The notes: generated by a model from the letters alone, not told the origin. DNA of 64,000 nucleotides from Oleiharenicola lentus (GCF_004118375.1 NZ_SDHX01000001.1:1801693-1865692), one strand, 5' to 3'; shown: positions 16,545 through 24,157, numbered from the stretch's first letter. Made by a program: numbers and translations.

Positions 16545-18641
16545 ATGTGGTTGAATCCCTGGTTTTCCTTCATGAAATCTTTTCAGCATCAGTTTGGCCT
16601 GCGCTTCCTGCTTACCGTCGGATGCTATCTGGCCATTCTGGCGACCTCGTTCTATTTGGCTTACGAACTGCGGTTCGATTTCGCGCCGCCGCCCGAGATG
16701 CAAGAAGAGCGCTTGCGCCTCCTGAAATATGCGCTCGTGGTCAAGTTTCTGGGCCTGGTCCTATTGCGGCAGATGGGGAGCATGTTACGCTACTTCAGCA
16801 TTCCTGATCTGATCCGGGTGGCGGTGGCGATGGCGGCGAGCAGTGCGTTGTTGATCACGCCCCGTTTGCTCGGCCAAGCCAGCTATATTTTCCCACGTGG
16901 TGTGCTGCTAATCGATCTCCTGCTGAGCATCGTCGGTCTTTGTGCTTTCCGCATCGCCTTGCGCGTTTACCAAGAGCGTAATCTGTCGGATCGCGGGACC
17001 AAGTCTGAGGATATTGTAATCGTCGGGGCGGGGGACACCGGCGCTTCTCTGGCCAGGGAATTGCTGGCCAAGCCGGCTCGCGGGTTGAAGCCGGTGGCTT
17101 TTTTTGATGACGACCCGAAGAAACGGGGACGCCTGCTGCACGGCGTACCGGTGCTCGGCGGCCCTGATGCTATTTCCCAGGGCAAGTTGCCTGACGTGCG
17201 CACGGTGGTTGTGGCCATGCCATCGGCCCCGCAGCGGCGGGTGCGCGAAATCGTGCTTTTGCTGGCACAACAGGGATACAAGGTGGAGATCGTCCCCGCG
17301 ATTGAGGATCTCGCCTCGGGCCGCGCCAAGGCCAGTCATCTGCGGGCGGTTGAGGTCGAGGATCTGCTCGGGCGCGAGCAGGTGGCGCTCGATACCTCGG
17401 CGATCCGGAAATTTGTCGAATCCAAGGTCGTGATGGTGACCGGAGCGGGTGGGAGCATCGGCAACGAACTTTGCCGCCAGATCGCCCGGTTGAACCCGCA
17501 GCGCCTACTCATGGTGGAGCAATCGGAAGTGAGTCTGTTCCAGATTGAGCAGGAAATGAACGAACTGGGCATGGGAGCCATCGCCGTGCCGTTGGTCGCG
17601 AACATCACTGACCAGGTTCGCATGCAGGATGTCTTTTCCAAGCACCACCCGCAGGTCGTTTTCCATGCCGCGGCGCACAAGCACGTCTTCATGATGGAGC
17701 GCCAGCCTTCCGAGGCCATTCGCAACAACAGCATCGGGACTCGGCTCTTGGGCGAAATGGCGGCGGCGTTCAAGGTCGAGTCCTTCGTGCTGATATCGAC
17801 CGACAAGGCCATCAACCCCACTAACGTCATGGGTGCGAGCAAGCGACTCGCGGAGATTCATCTGCAGGCCCTGCAGGCTCGCCTGCAGGCGGGAGAAAGG
17901 AGAAAGGAGCAGGGAGCACGGATGGCCGGGAGCATGCCTGAGCGCATGGTAGTGGTGCAGACGGTCCTTGGAGCGGAGGCCGGGTTGGCAGAGAACGGAG
18001 GCCGGAGACAGGAGGCTGGCGAGCCTCCAACGAAAATCGGGGATCGGGTTGTCGGCACAGGCATCCCTTCTCCCTCCTCCATTCTCCATTCTCCCGTAGC
18101 CGCGCAGCCGGCTACCAAATTCATCGCCGTGCGCTTTGGCAATGTGCTGGGCTCCTCGGGCAGTGTGGTGCCGATTTTCAAAAAGCAAATCGCTGCAGGC
18201 GGCCCGGTCACGGTCACCCATCCCGATGTCACGCGTTACTTCATGACGATTCCCGAGGCGGTCGGCCTGGTCATGCAGGCGGCCGTGATGGGCAAAGGCG
18301 GCGAGATTTTCGTCTTGGACATGGGGCAGCCGGTCAAGATCGCGGATCTCGCCCGCCAGATGATCGAACTCAGCGGCCTGAAGGTGGGGGAAGACATCGA
18401 AATCAAGTTCACCGGCCTCAAGCCTGGCGAAAAACTCTACGAGGAGCTGCAACACCACGATGAACAGCATCTGCCGACGGAGCACCCCCGGGTGATGCGC
18501 TTTGTGCCCTCAGGCGACGCCTCAGCGGCCAGCGCGCAGGCCATCGACCAACTTGAACCGATCCTCTACACGGTCAGTCCCAATCCCATCAAGGAACAGA
18601 TCAAGGGCATCATTCCGGAATATACGCCGTATCTGGATTGA
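16545..18641 (+). CDS. CapD/WbpM-type nucleotide-sugar dehydratase with in-frame insertion
   Basis: About 698 residues: four N-terminal membrane helices (about 1-130), a first Rossmann domain (V-I-V-G-A-G-D-T-G near 158) and a catalytic SDR domain (V-T-G-A-G-G-S-I-G near 297, then S-T-D-K-A, N-x-M-G-A-S-K-R and R-F-G-N-V-L-G-S-S-G). Family members are UDP-GlcNAc 4,6-dehydratases that start rare-sugar synthesis and are about 75 residues shorter. The extra segment (DNA about 17880-18110) separates L-Q-A-L from F-I-A-V-R-F-G-N, normally adjacent, and is bounded by 32-bp inverted repeats. Starts at 16545 or 16572 both fit. An upstream open frame from 16296 is repeat-derived. Confidence 0.88.
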   Translation: MWLNPWFSFMKSFQHQFGLRFLLTVGCYLAILATSFYLAYELRFDFAPPPEMQEERLRLLKYALVVKFLGLVLLRQMGSMLRYFSIPDLIRVAVAMAASSALLITPRLLGQASYIFPRGVLLIDLLLSIVGLCAFRIALRVYQERNLSDRGTKSEDIVIVGAGDTGASLARELLAKPARGLKPVAFFDDDPKKRGRLLHGVPVLGGPDAISQGKLPDVRTVVVAMPSAPQRRVREIVLLLAQQGYKVEIVPAIEDLASGRAKASHLRAVEVEDLLGREQVALDTSAIRKFVESKVVMVTGAGGSIGNELCRQIARLNPQRLLMVEQSEVSLFQIEQEMNELGMGAIAVPLVANITDQVRMQDVFSKHHPQVVFHAAAHKHVFMMERQPSEAIRNNSIGTRLLGEMAAAFKVESFVLISTDKAINPTNVMGASKRLAEIHLQALQARLQAGERRKEQGARMAGSMPERMVVVQTVLGAEAGLAENGGRRQEAGEPPTKIGDRVVGTGIPSPSSILHSPVAAQPATKFIAVRFGNVLGSSGSVVPIFKKQIAAGGPVTVTHPDVTRYFMTIPEAVGLVMQAAVMGKGGEIFVLDMGQPVKIADLARQMIELSGLKVGEDIEIKFTGLKPGEKLYEELQHHDEQHLPTEHPRVMRFVPSGDASAASAQAIDQLEPILYTVSPNPIKEQIKGIIPEYTPYLD
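17890..18096. repeat. Inverted-repeat-bounded insertion inside the CapD-type coding sequence
   Basis: The left arm (17890-17921) and right arm (18065-18096) match 27 of 32 positions as inverted repeats built on the 7-mer GGAGAAA/GGAGAAT. The enclosed 143 bp contains GGAGGCCGGAGAC-type repeat DNA and keeps the reading frame open. It encodes an Arg/Gly/Glu/Pro-rich peptide with no family counterpart. Confidence 0.8.
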
Positions 18642-18664
18642 GCGCGTACGCGCGCTCAATCCAG
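18633..18664 (+). terminator. Perfect hairpin overlapping the stop of the CapD-type gene
   Basis: A 14-bp perfect stem starting CTGGATTG, with a TACG loop, spans the last codons and the stop (18639-18641) and is followed by TTTAAG. Stem strength is high but the U tract is short, so it is a probable Rho-independent terminator or 3' stabiliser. Confidence 0.6.
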
Positions 18665-18914
18665 TTTAAGTGGGAAGTTTAAGTTTAAGGAGAAGGCGGG
18701 GTGCGGGGTGCGCCGGTGACCGGAGGACGGTCGGACGGTCGGACAGTGGACGGCGGCGGGAGACCGGAGACCGGTAGACGGTCGGACGGTGTGCGCGAAG
18801 CGCGGGAGGAGGGAGGTGCGCTGAGCGGGAGCAGGGGCAAGGGACCAAGGACCAAGGACTAGGGACTAGCTGCTAGGAGCTAGTGGGGCTTCAACTTAAA
18901 CTTCAGACTTCAAT
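18664..18914. repeat. Composite repeat unit R1 with AAGTTTAAG arms
   Basis: Left arm 18664-18690 and right arm 18889-18914 are inverted copies of an AAGTTTAAG-type array. The interior carries GGACGGTCGG and GGAGACCGGAGACC arrays, a polypurine block and 7-bp GGACCAA/GGACTAG repeats ending in an ACTAGC/GCTAGT hairpin. The interior is nearly identical to R2 at 19640-19927 except for one 78-bp insertion in R2 (71 bp plus the 7-bp duplication). No gene is seen in this 283-bp gap. Confidence 0.75.
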
Positions 18915-18924
18915 TCGCGCGGCG

Positions 18925-19344
18925 CTAGTTGAGCGCCAGATCGATCCCCGCTTTTAGCGCGGCACCGCGCAAATCGCCGTCGAGCGAGGCCAGGGGCAGT
19001 CCCTTTCTCAGGGCCAGCTCAAGGTAGGCGGCATCGTAGGCGGTCAACCCGTATTGTTCGGCCAAGGCCAGGGTTTGGCTCCACGCGACCGAAGGGGTCT
19101 CCATGTCCACCTCGATATCGTAAAGCTGAAGCGTGGAGAAAAACTTCCTGATGCCGGCTTCGTCAATGCGACCGCGCTTTTTGGTTCCGAGCAGGACATT
19201 CGCGATCTCCAGATGCCAGAGGGATGGCACCCACACCTTCCGGCCGCGGGCGATTTCGTCCTGCAGGGCGGTCGTGGCGGCGGTGGATTCGTCGGCAAAC
19301 ACCCACGGAAGGGTTGCCGAACAATCGACGACCACATCGCTCAC
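18925..19344 (-). CDS. PIN-domain toxin (VapC-like), second pair
   Basis: A 139-residue PIN protein with V-V-D-C-S near the N-terminus (Asp near 6), L-E-I-A-N (Glu near 46) and Y-D-A-A-Y-L-E-L-A (Asp near 102). It is related to, but clearly different from, the toxin at 15443-15865. The two pairs flank the CapD-type gene, both reading leftward. The start overlaps the antitoxin stop by 4 bp. Confidence 0.9.
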   Translation of the reverse strand: MSDVVVDCSATLPWVFADESTAATTALQDEIARGRKVWVPSLWHLEIANVLLGTKKRGRIDEAGIRKFFSTLQLYDIEVDMETPSVAWSQTLALAEQYGLTAYDAAYLELALRKGLPLASLDGDLRGAALKAGIDLALN

Positions 19345-19592
19345 CGTCGTCCCTTCGCGATGAGTTCACGAGCCGAAAGGCCCTTGAGCCGGTATTTCCG
19401 GCTCATCACGCGGAGTTCCTTGGTGGCTTTGAGGCGCGCCGCGGCGAGCGAATCGATGGCGGGGACGAGCTTGGCCACCGGAGTGTCGTGCTTGGTGATC
19501 GTGACCTCGCCGCCGCGTCCCACCCGTTCGATCAATTCGGACAAGCTGTTCTTGGCCTCGAAAACTCCGACAGTGGTCGAATGGGATTTCAT
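19341..19592 (-). CDS. Phd/YefM-type antitoxin, second pair
   Basis: An 83-residue antitoxin. It has the family pattern F-E-A-K-N-S-L-S-E-L-I-E-R-V near residues 11-24 and G-G-E-V-T-I-T-K-H-D-T-P-V-A-K-L-V-P near 26-44. The basic C-terminal tail should bind the toxin. It precedes the toxin with a 4-bp overlap. The upstream gap is filled by repeat R2, and no operator as clear as that of the first pair is visible. Confidence 0.87.
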   Translation of the reverse strand: MKSHSTTVGVFEAKNSLSELIERVGRGGEVTITKHDTPVAKLVPAIDSLAAARLKATKELRVMSRKYRLKGLSARELIAKGRR

Positions 19593-19639
19593 GGCTGCAA
19601 GCTAGTTATTCTGGCTACAAGGTCAAGGCAGGGCGAGGC

Positions 19640-19927
19640 GCGGGACGCGCTGCGCGCCGGTGACCGGAGGACGGTCGGACAGTGGACGGAGGCGAGAGAC
19701 CGGAGACCGGTAGACGGTCGGACGGTGTGCGCGAAGCGCGGGAGGAGCACTGTTGCCCACTGCTGTGGGCACATGTGTTTGTCCGACGTTCTTGAGCTAT
19801 GCTCAAAACGTAGGCAAAGGAGGAGGGAGGTGCGCTGAGCGGGAGCAGGGGCAAGGGACCAAGGACCAAGGACTAGGGACTAGCTGCTAGGAGCTAGTGG
19901 GGCTTCAACTTAAACTTTCGACTTCAA
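19640..19927. repeat. Composite repeat unit R2, carrying the 71-bp hairpin element
   Basis: It repeats the R1 interior in the same order (GCGCCGGTGACCGGAGG block, GGAGACCGGAGACC array, GCGCGAAGCGCG hairpin, GGACCAA/GGACTAG array, TTCAACTTAAAC arm). R1 reads GGAGGAG once where R2 has GGAGGAG, a 71-bp insertion, then GGAGGAG again. It fills the 356-bp gap between the second antitoxin and the export permease. Confidence 0.75.
19748..19818. mobile_element. 71-bp double-hairpin element, copy 1 (filled site)
   Basis: Hairpin 1 has the stem TGCCCAC/GTGGGCA. Hairpin 2 is an imperfect stem of about 18 bp whose tip is TTGAGC-tat-GCTCAA. It is flanked on both sides by GGAGGAG (19741-19747 and 19819-19825), while the homologous site in R1 has this heptamer once (18805-18811). 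That is the pattern expected of an insertion with a 7-bp target duplication. No protein is encoded, so any mobility would be in trans. Confidence 0.65.
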
Positions 19928-19948
19928 CTCGCGCCGGGTCGGCGCGAA

Positions 19949-20764
19949 TCACAACACATCCGCAAAGCTCGGGCGCAGGCGCTGGTAGATCCAGGCGCCG
20001 AGCAGATAGCTGATCAGGCCGCAGCCGCCGAGGTAGGCGAGGTGGGTGAAGTTGAGCGGGTGATCCCAGAAGACCACGCTGCGGGCTTCCTGGATGGTCA
20101 GGAGCAGGGGATTGAAGCGGAGGATCGTGTAGATCTCGGGCGGTATCTTGGCGACGGGGTAAAAGACCGCGCTGGCGAAGAGCAGGGCCAGGGAAAGAAA
20201 CTGGGTGATCTGGGCCACGTCCCGCCAGAATACGCCGAGCGCGGAAAGCCCCAGCGAAAGGCCAAGGGCCATCAGGGCCAGCGGCAGGATCAGCACGGGG
20301 AGCCACAACACCCCGGCTTGCAACGGCACGCCGCACACCAAGGCCCCGCCCAGCACCAGTCCGAGGGTGATCAGGAAATGCACGCTCGCGGCACCGAGGT
20401 TGGCGGCGGGCAGGATTTCCAAGGGGAAGACGACTTTCTTGACGAAGTTCGGGTTACTCGTGACCAGTGAGGGGGAGGTGGCCATGACCTCCGCCAGAAA
20501 ATGGTGGATGGCCAGACCGAGGAAAACGACGAGGGCATATTCGACGCGGGTTTCGGGCAGTTCCTCCGGCTTGAAGCGTCCGCCGAAAATGTAGCCGAAG
20601 ACCACGACGTAGAGCGCCAACATCAAGAGCGGATTCAGCAGCGACCACACCAGCCCGAGATGACTGCCCTTGTGCCTCAGCTCGACCTGCCGCTTGGTGA
20701 ACTGACCCACGAGACTGCGATTGCGCCAGAGGGTGACGAGGATCGCGTTGGGGCGGGGAGGCAT
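19949..20764 (-). CDS. ABC-2 type polysaccharide export permease (Wzm-like)
   Basis: About 271 residues with six membrane helices. The amphipathic N-terminus (Q-F-T-K-R-Q-V-E-L-R-H-K-G-S-H-L-G) is typical of O-antigen and teichoic-acid ABC export permeases. It would move a completed polysaccharide across the inner membrane with a Wzt ATPase, but no such ATPase lies beside it. The reading frame runs upstream to 20899, but those 45 residues are translated repeat DNA, so I start at the ATG at 20764 (M-P-P-R-P-N). Confidence 0.85.
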   Translation of the reverse strand: MPPRPNAILVTLWRNRSLVGQFTKRQVELRHKGSHLGLVWSLLNPLLMLALYVVVFGYIFGGRFKPEELPETRVEYALVVFLGLAIHHFLAEVMATSPSLVTSNPNFVKKVVFPLEILPAANLGAASVHFLITLGLVLGGALVCGVPLQAGVLWLPVLILPLALMALGLSLGLSALGVFWRDVAQITQFLSLALLFASAVFYPVAKIPPEIYTILRFNPLLLTIQEARSVVFWDHPLNFTHLAYLGGCGLISYLLGAWIYQRLRPSFADVL

Positions 20765-20993
20765 GGGGCGTTGTATCCGTCGGGCGATTTGCAGGGCAAG
20801 GGCTTTCGTGGCGCGCTGCGCGCCAGTGCGGGAGGAGGGAGCAGGGATGGAGACGGGAGGCAGGAGTCGGTGGGCGGTGGGACGGTGGGCGGTGGGCACG
20901 CAGCGCCAGTTGAAGTCTGAAGTTTAAGTTTAAGTTGATCGGGTACTGGTGGCCGGTAGACGGTGGGCGCGGTGCGCGGTGCGCCGGGAGAAA

Positions 20994-21062
20994 CACTGTT
21001 GCCCACTGCAGTGGGCACATGTGTTTGTCCGACGTTCTTGAGCGCAGCTCAAAACGTAGGCA
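20994..21062. mobile_element. Double-hairpin element, copy 2
   Basis: It starts with CACTG like copy 1 and has the stem TGCCCAC/GTGGGCA and a conserved second hairpin with tip TTGAGC-gca-GCTCAA. Its last bases run directly into copy 3, so the two are tandem. Confidence 0.6.
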
Positions 21063-21137
21063 GTGACACCGTTGCGGTGTGTTCACCGCCCGGTGTTTGT
21101 CCGACGTTCTTGGACATTCGTCCAAAACGTAGGCAAA
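21063..21137. mobile_element. Double-hairpin element, copy 3 with covarying stems
   Basis: Hairpin 1 is replaced by ACACCG/CGGTGT. Hairpin 2 keeps the lower stem (TTTGTCCGACGTT / AACGTAGGCAAA), but its tip is TTGGAC-attc-GTCCAA instead of TTGAGC/GCTCAA. The paired changes on both sides of the stem point to selection or copying of a folded form. Confidence 0.6.
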
Positions 21138-21239
21138 GGTGGAGGGGGGAAGGGATGGAGACGGGAGGCAGGAGTCGGTGGGACGGTAGACGGTGGGACG
21201 GTAGACGGTGGGACGGTGGACGGTGGGTGCGATGCGCCA

Positions 21240-21412
21240 GTTGAAGTCTGAAGTTTAAGTTGATCGGGTACTGGGGGCCGGTAGACGGTGGGCGCGGTGC
21301 GCCGGGAGAAAGCAGAAGGGAGGAGGGAGAAGGGACCAAGGACTTGGGACTAGTGGCTAGGGACTAGCTGCTAAGAGCTAGTGGGGCTTCAACTTAAACT
21401 TCAGACTTCAAC
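21240..21412. repeat. Unit R4 bounded by perfect 24-bp inverted repeats
   Basis: Left arm 21240-21263 and right arm 21389-21412 are exact reverse complements built of AAGTTTAAG-like steps. The interior holds GGTAGACGGT, polypurine and GGACCAA/GGACTAG repeats. Gene-less. Confidence 0.75.
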
Positions 21413-21431
21413 TCGCGCGGCGTCGGCGCCG

Positions 21432-21486
21432 CGTGGTGGTCCACTGACCACGCTTTCGCCTGCGGCTTAAGCGCGGCCACACTTTT
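21432..21486. repeat. Paired hairpin repeat D, copy 1
   Basis: An inner hairpin GTGGT/ACCAC followed by CGCTT/AAGCG around a CCTGCGG tip. The second copy is at 54627-54683, 33 kb away, with nearly the same sequence over about 52 bp. Confidence 0.6.
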
Positions 21487-21504
21487 TAAAAATACTTTAG
21501 GTTG

Positions 21505-21596
21505 AAGGGTGGAGGCAGAAGGGACCAACGACTAGGGAGTAGCTGCTAGGAGCTAGTGGGGCTTCAACTTAAACTTCAGACTTCAACTCGCGCCGC
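21505..21596. repeat. Partial repeat unit R5 upstream of the TolC-like gene
   Basis: A truncated copy of the R-type unit: polypurine, GGACCAA/GACTAGG repeats, the ACTAG/CTAGT hairpin and a TTCAACTTAAAC right arm. It lies about 80 bp before the tolC-like start. Confidence 0.6.
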
Positions 21597-21677
21597 GCTG
21601 GGCGCGGCGCGCCCAGCGCGGTGCGTTTACTGTTGCCAAGGCACCGGCTTTGCGGCGCCTTGTCTGTCAATTATCCC

Positions 21678-23024
21678 ATGAAATTCTCTCGATTGTTGGT
21701 GGCGGGTGTGGTGTTGACCGGTGGTTTGTTCGTCCAGGCTTTCGCGCAGGACGTTGTGACGGTGGAAAAGCTCTATCCCGAGCTCGATAACATCCTCAAG
21801 CAGGCCGTCGCGCAGTCCCCGCGCATGCTCAGCCGGGCCATTGATCTGGAAATTGCGGAGAACGACCGCATCGCAGCCCGGGCCGGCCTCCTGCCGACGG
21901 TCGGTGGCGCCTTCCGCTACTATGAAGCCCGCGAGCGTCGCGCCGATCTCGGTGTGCGCATGAGCGTGCCGAAGACTTATTACGATTTCAGCATCTCCCA
22001 GCCCCTCTACCACTGGGGCGAACGCACCAACACGGCCCGCATGGGCGAAATCCGTGAGTTCATTGCCCAAGGCAACTACCGCGAGGGCTACCGGCTCTTC
22101 GCGCAGGAGGTGCGCAACGCCTATCTGAAGCTCATCGTGGACAAGCTCCGCGCCAAGCGCTCGGCTTATGCCCTCGACTACGCCAACAACCAGCTGAAGC
22201 AGGGCGAGGAACGGCTGGCCCAGAAGGTCATTTCCGAAGGTCAGATGTTTGTCATCCGCATCGACGCCGAGCGCGCCCAAGTCACGGCCGAGCGGGCGGC
22301 CTTTGAATTTGAAAGCGGCCTCGCCTCCTTTGCCCGCCTGACCGGTGCGCCGCTCCGCGCCGAGGCGGTGCCGGACGTAATTCCGCCGGTGAAAGACCAG
22401 GGCACCGCGCTCAATTCGCTGGTGCAGGGCTATCTGGCCCAGTCCGAGCTCCCGAGCCATGAGGCCGTCAGCCTGCGCAACACGCTCGATCTGGAGCGGC
22501 TCAATCTGGCCAATCACAAAACCCGGCTCAAACCCAAGTTCTCCCTCGTCGCCGGCGCCAATCAGGACGAACAGCGCTACACCGCGCTGGGTTCGAAATA
22601 CAAGGTGGATTCCTACTATGCCGGCGTGAGCGTCGGCTGGACCATTTTCGACGGCTTCAGCGCCCGTTCGGCGGTGCGTTCCTCCCTGGCCCGCCTCCGC
22701 AGCATGGAAAGTGACTACCGGGTGTTGACCGACCGGCTCGCCCAACACGTGCAGAGCCAGGCCCGACTGGCGGGTTTTGCCGCGCGTTCGGCCGCCATCA
22801 ACAACAAGCTGCTCGATTCCGCCGAAGGCAACTTGTCGGAAAAGACCGAACAATTCTCCCGCGGTGCGGTCGCTCAGGAGCAGGTCAACCTTGCGCAACT
22901 GAATCTCTACGACATGCAGCTCACCGCCTATCTTTCCCGCATCGAGTATTTCACGCACGTCAGCGAACTGCTCGGCACCGTGCGTGAGGACCCCGTGCTC
23001 GCCAACCTCCCGGCCGGCAAATGA
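21678..23024 (+). CDS. TolC-family outer membrane efflux protein
   Basis: About 448 residues. A signal peptide (residues 1-23, ending F-A-Q-A-like before D-V-V-T-V-E-K-L) precedes two OEP repeats rich in long coiled-coil helices. It forms the outer-membrane duct of a tripartite exporter. The adaptor gene follows with a 4-bp ATGA overlap, and permease and ATPase genes lie downstream on the same strand. I use the ATG at 21678 because it starts a normal signal peptide; an upstream ATG at 21621 adds repeat-derived sequence. Confidence 0.9.
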   Translation: MKFSRLLVAGVVLTGGLFVQAFAQDVVTVEKLYPELDNILKQAVAQSPRMLSRAIDLEIAENDRIAARAGLLPTVGGAFRYYEARERRADLGVRMSVPKTYYDFSISQPLYHWGERTNTARMGEIREFIAQGNYREGYRLFAQEVRNAYLKLIVDKLRAKRSAYALDYANNQLKQGEERLAQKVISEGQMFVIRIDAERAQVTAERAAFEFESGLASFARLTGAPLRAEAVPDVIPPVKDQGTALNSLVQGYLAQSELPSHEAVSLRNTLDLERLNLANHKTRLKPKFSLVAGANQDEQRYTALGSKYKVDSYYAGVSVGWTIFDGFSARSAVRSSLARLRSMESDYRVLTDRLAQHVQSQARLAGFAARSAAINNKLLDSAEGNLSEKTEQFSRGAVAQEQVNLAQLNLYDMQLTAYLSRIEYFTHVSELLGTVREDPVLANLPAGK

Positions 23025-24157
23025 CCAAGCCTGCGGTTTCCACCTCCTCCTTTCCCTGGCGCTGGCTCGTGGCCGGCGGAATTCTGGCGGTTGCCGCCTA
23101 TGTTTACTTCATCGCTCTGCGGCCGGTGGCCGTGGTGGTGCCGGTGGTGCGCGGCCGGGCCGTCAATTCCGTGCCCGGCAGCGTCGAAGTGAAGGCCGAA
23201 TCCGTGCTCCCCGTCAAAAGCGAGGCCGGCGGCCGCATCGTCACCTCCTCGCTCAATCCGGGGCGCGTGGTCACCAAGGACGAAGTGCTGCTGCAACTGG
23301 ACACCGGTGACGTGGACATCGAGATCGAGCGCATCGCCAACGACCTCGAGGCCGCGCGGCGCCGCGCCCAGGTCGGTTCCACCCTGCGCGCCGAGCGGGA
23401 CAACAAGCTCGATTCCCTGAACGAACTCGAGCGCCGCGTAAAGGCCGGCGCCTTTTCCGTGGCGGAGTTCGAACGGGAGAAACGCCTTTACCAGCAGCTC
23501 GTGCAACGCGTCGATCTGGAGGAGGTCAATCTGAAGCTGGGCGTGGAAAACCTGGAGAACGCCCTGCGGGCCAAGCAGCGCGAGAAGGCCAAGATGACCA
23601 TCGTGGCGCCGTTTGACGGGGTGATTGCCGAACTCAACATCGCCGGCAAGCCGGGCGAGCTCATCGGGCGCGACTTCACCCTGGCGACGCTCATTTCCAA
23701 GAGCCGCGTGGTGGAGGCCAAGATCAGCGAGGAAAACTACGCCGGACTCATCGTGGGGCAGGCCGCCGGGGTGAGCTTCCTCAGCTACGGTCCGCAGCAG
23801 TATCGTGCCACGCTCACCAAGAAGCTGCCCACGGCCAACGCCGAGACCCAGCGCTACACCATCCATCTCAACGTCGAGATCCCCGAGGACAAGCTCGTGC
23901 CCGGCCTGACGGGCGAGGTGGTCATCGTGATCGGCCAGCGAGACAACCAGATGATCATCCCTCGCCGCGCCCTCCGCAGCAAGCAGGTGATGCTGGTCGA
24001 GTCCGGCCAGGTGGTCGTTCGCTCGGTGGAGGTCGGCTACACCGCCCTCAACGAAGTCGAAATCCTGAAGGGCGTCTCCGCGGGTGACCTCGTGATCGTC
24101 GAGGAGCTGGACACTTTCCGTCCCGGGCAACGCGTGCGCACGCGCACCGCAAACTAG
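23021..24157 (+). CDS. HlyD-type periplasmic adaptor of an ABC exporter
   Basis: A 378-residue membrane-fusion protein with an N-terminal anchor (about 13-33). A biotinyl-lipoyl-like hairpin (V-K-S-E-A-G-G-R-I ... V-T-K-D-E-V-L-L-Q-L-D-T-G) is split by a coiled coil (about 105-195) and followed by beta-barrel and membrane-proximal domains. It links the inner-membrane transporter to the TolC-like duct. Gene order tolC, hlyD, permease, ATPase suggests a DevBCA- or MacAB-like ABC exporter rather than an RND pump. Confidence 0.88.
   Translation: MTKPAVSTSSFPWRWLVAGGILAVAAYVYFIALRPVAVVVPVVRGRAVNSVPGSVEVKAESVLPVKSEAGGRIVTSSLNPGRVVTKDEVLLQLDTGDVDIEIERIANDLEAARRRAQVGSTLRAERDNKLDSLNELERRVKAGAFSVAEFEREKRLYQQLVQRVDLEEVNLKLGVENLENALRAKQREKAKMTIVAPFDGVIAELNIAGKPGELIGRDFTLATLISKSRVVEAKISEENYAGLIVGQAAGVSFLSYGPQQYRATLTKKLPTANAETQRYTIHLNVEIPEDKLVPGLTGEVVIVIGQRDNQMIIPRRALRSKQVMLVESGQVVVRSVEVGYTALNEVEILKGVSAGDLVIVEELDTFRPGQRVRTRTAN

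Larger units (their letters stand above)
20832..21311. repeat. Tandem imperfect duplication of a repeat module
   Basis: Module A (20832-20993) and module A' (21141-21311) share the same order: polypurine start, GGATGGAGACGGGAGGCAGG, GGTGGGACGGT arrays, GCGCCAGTTGAAGTCTGAAG arm, GATCGGGTACTGG, then GGTAGACGGTGGGCGC. Two copies of the hairpin element sit between them. The gap 20765-21677, over 900 bp, contains only such repeats and no convincing gene. Confidence 0.7.

Noticed and set aside
19748-21137. Integron attC sites with toxin-antitoxin cassettes
   Set aside because: The hairpins lack the paired core-site consensus (GTTRRRY and RYYYAAC) in the right places, no integrase gene is visible, and the neighbouring genes do not read in one direction with one site per gene.
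20834-21339. Several open reading frames of 60-220 codons in the repeat zone
   Set aside because: They translate simple repeats into Arg/Pro/Ser/Gly-rich peptides in many frames on both strands, with no start signals or family resemblance.
18664-21600. CRISPR array
   Set aside because: Repeats are irregular in length and spacing, interiors are themselves repetitive, there are no unique spacers of constant size, and no cas genes are nearby.
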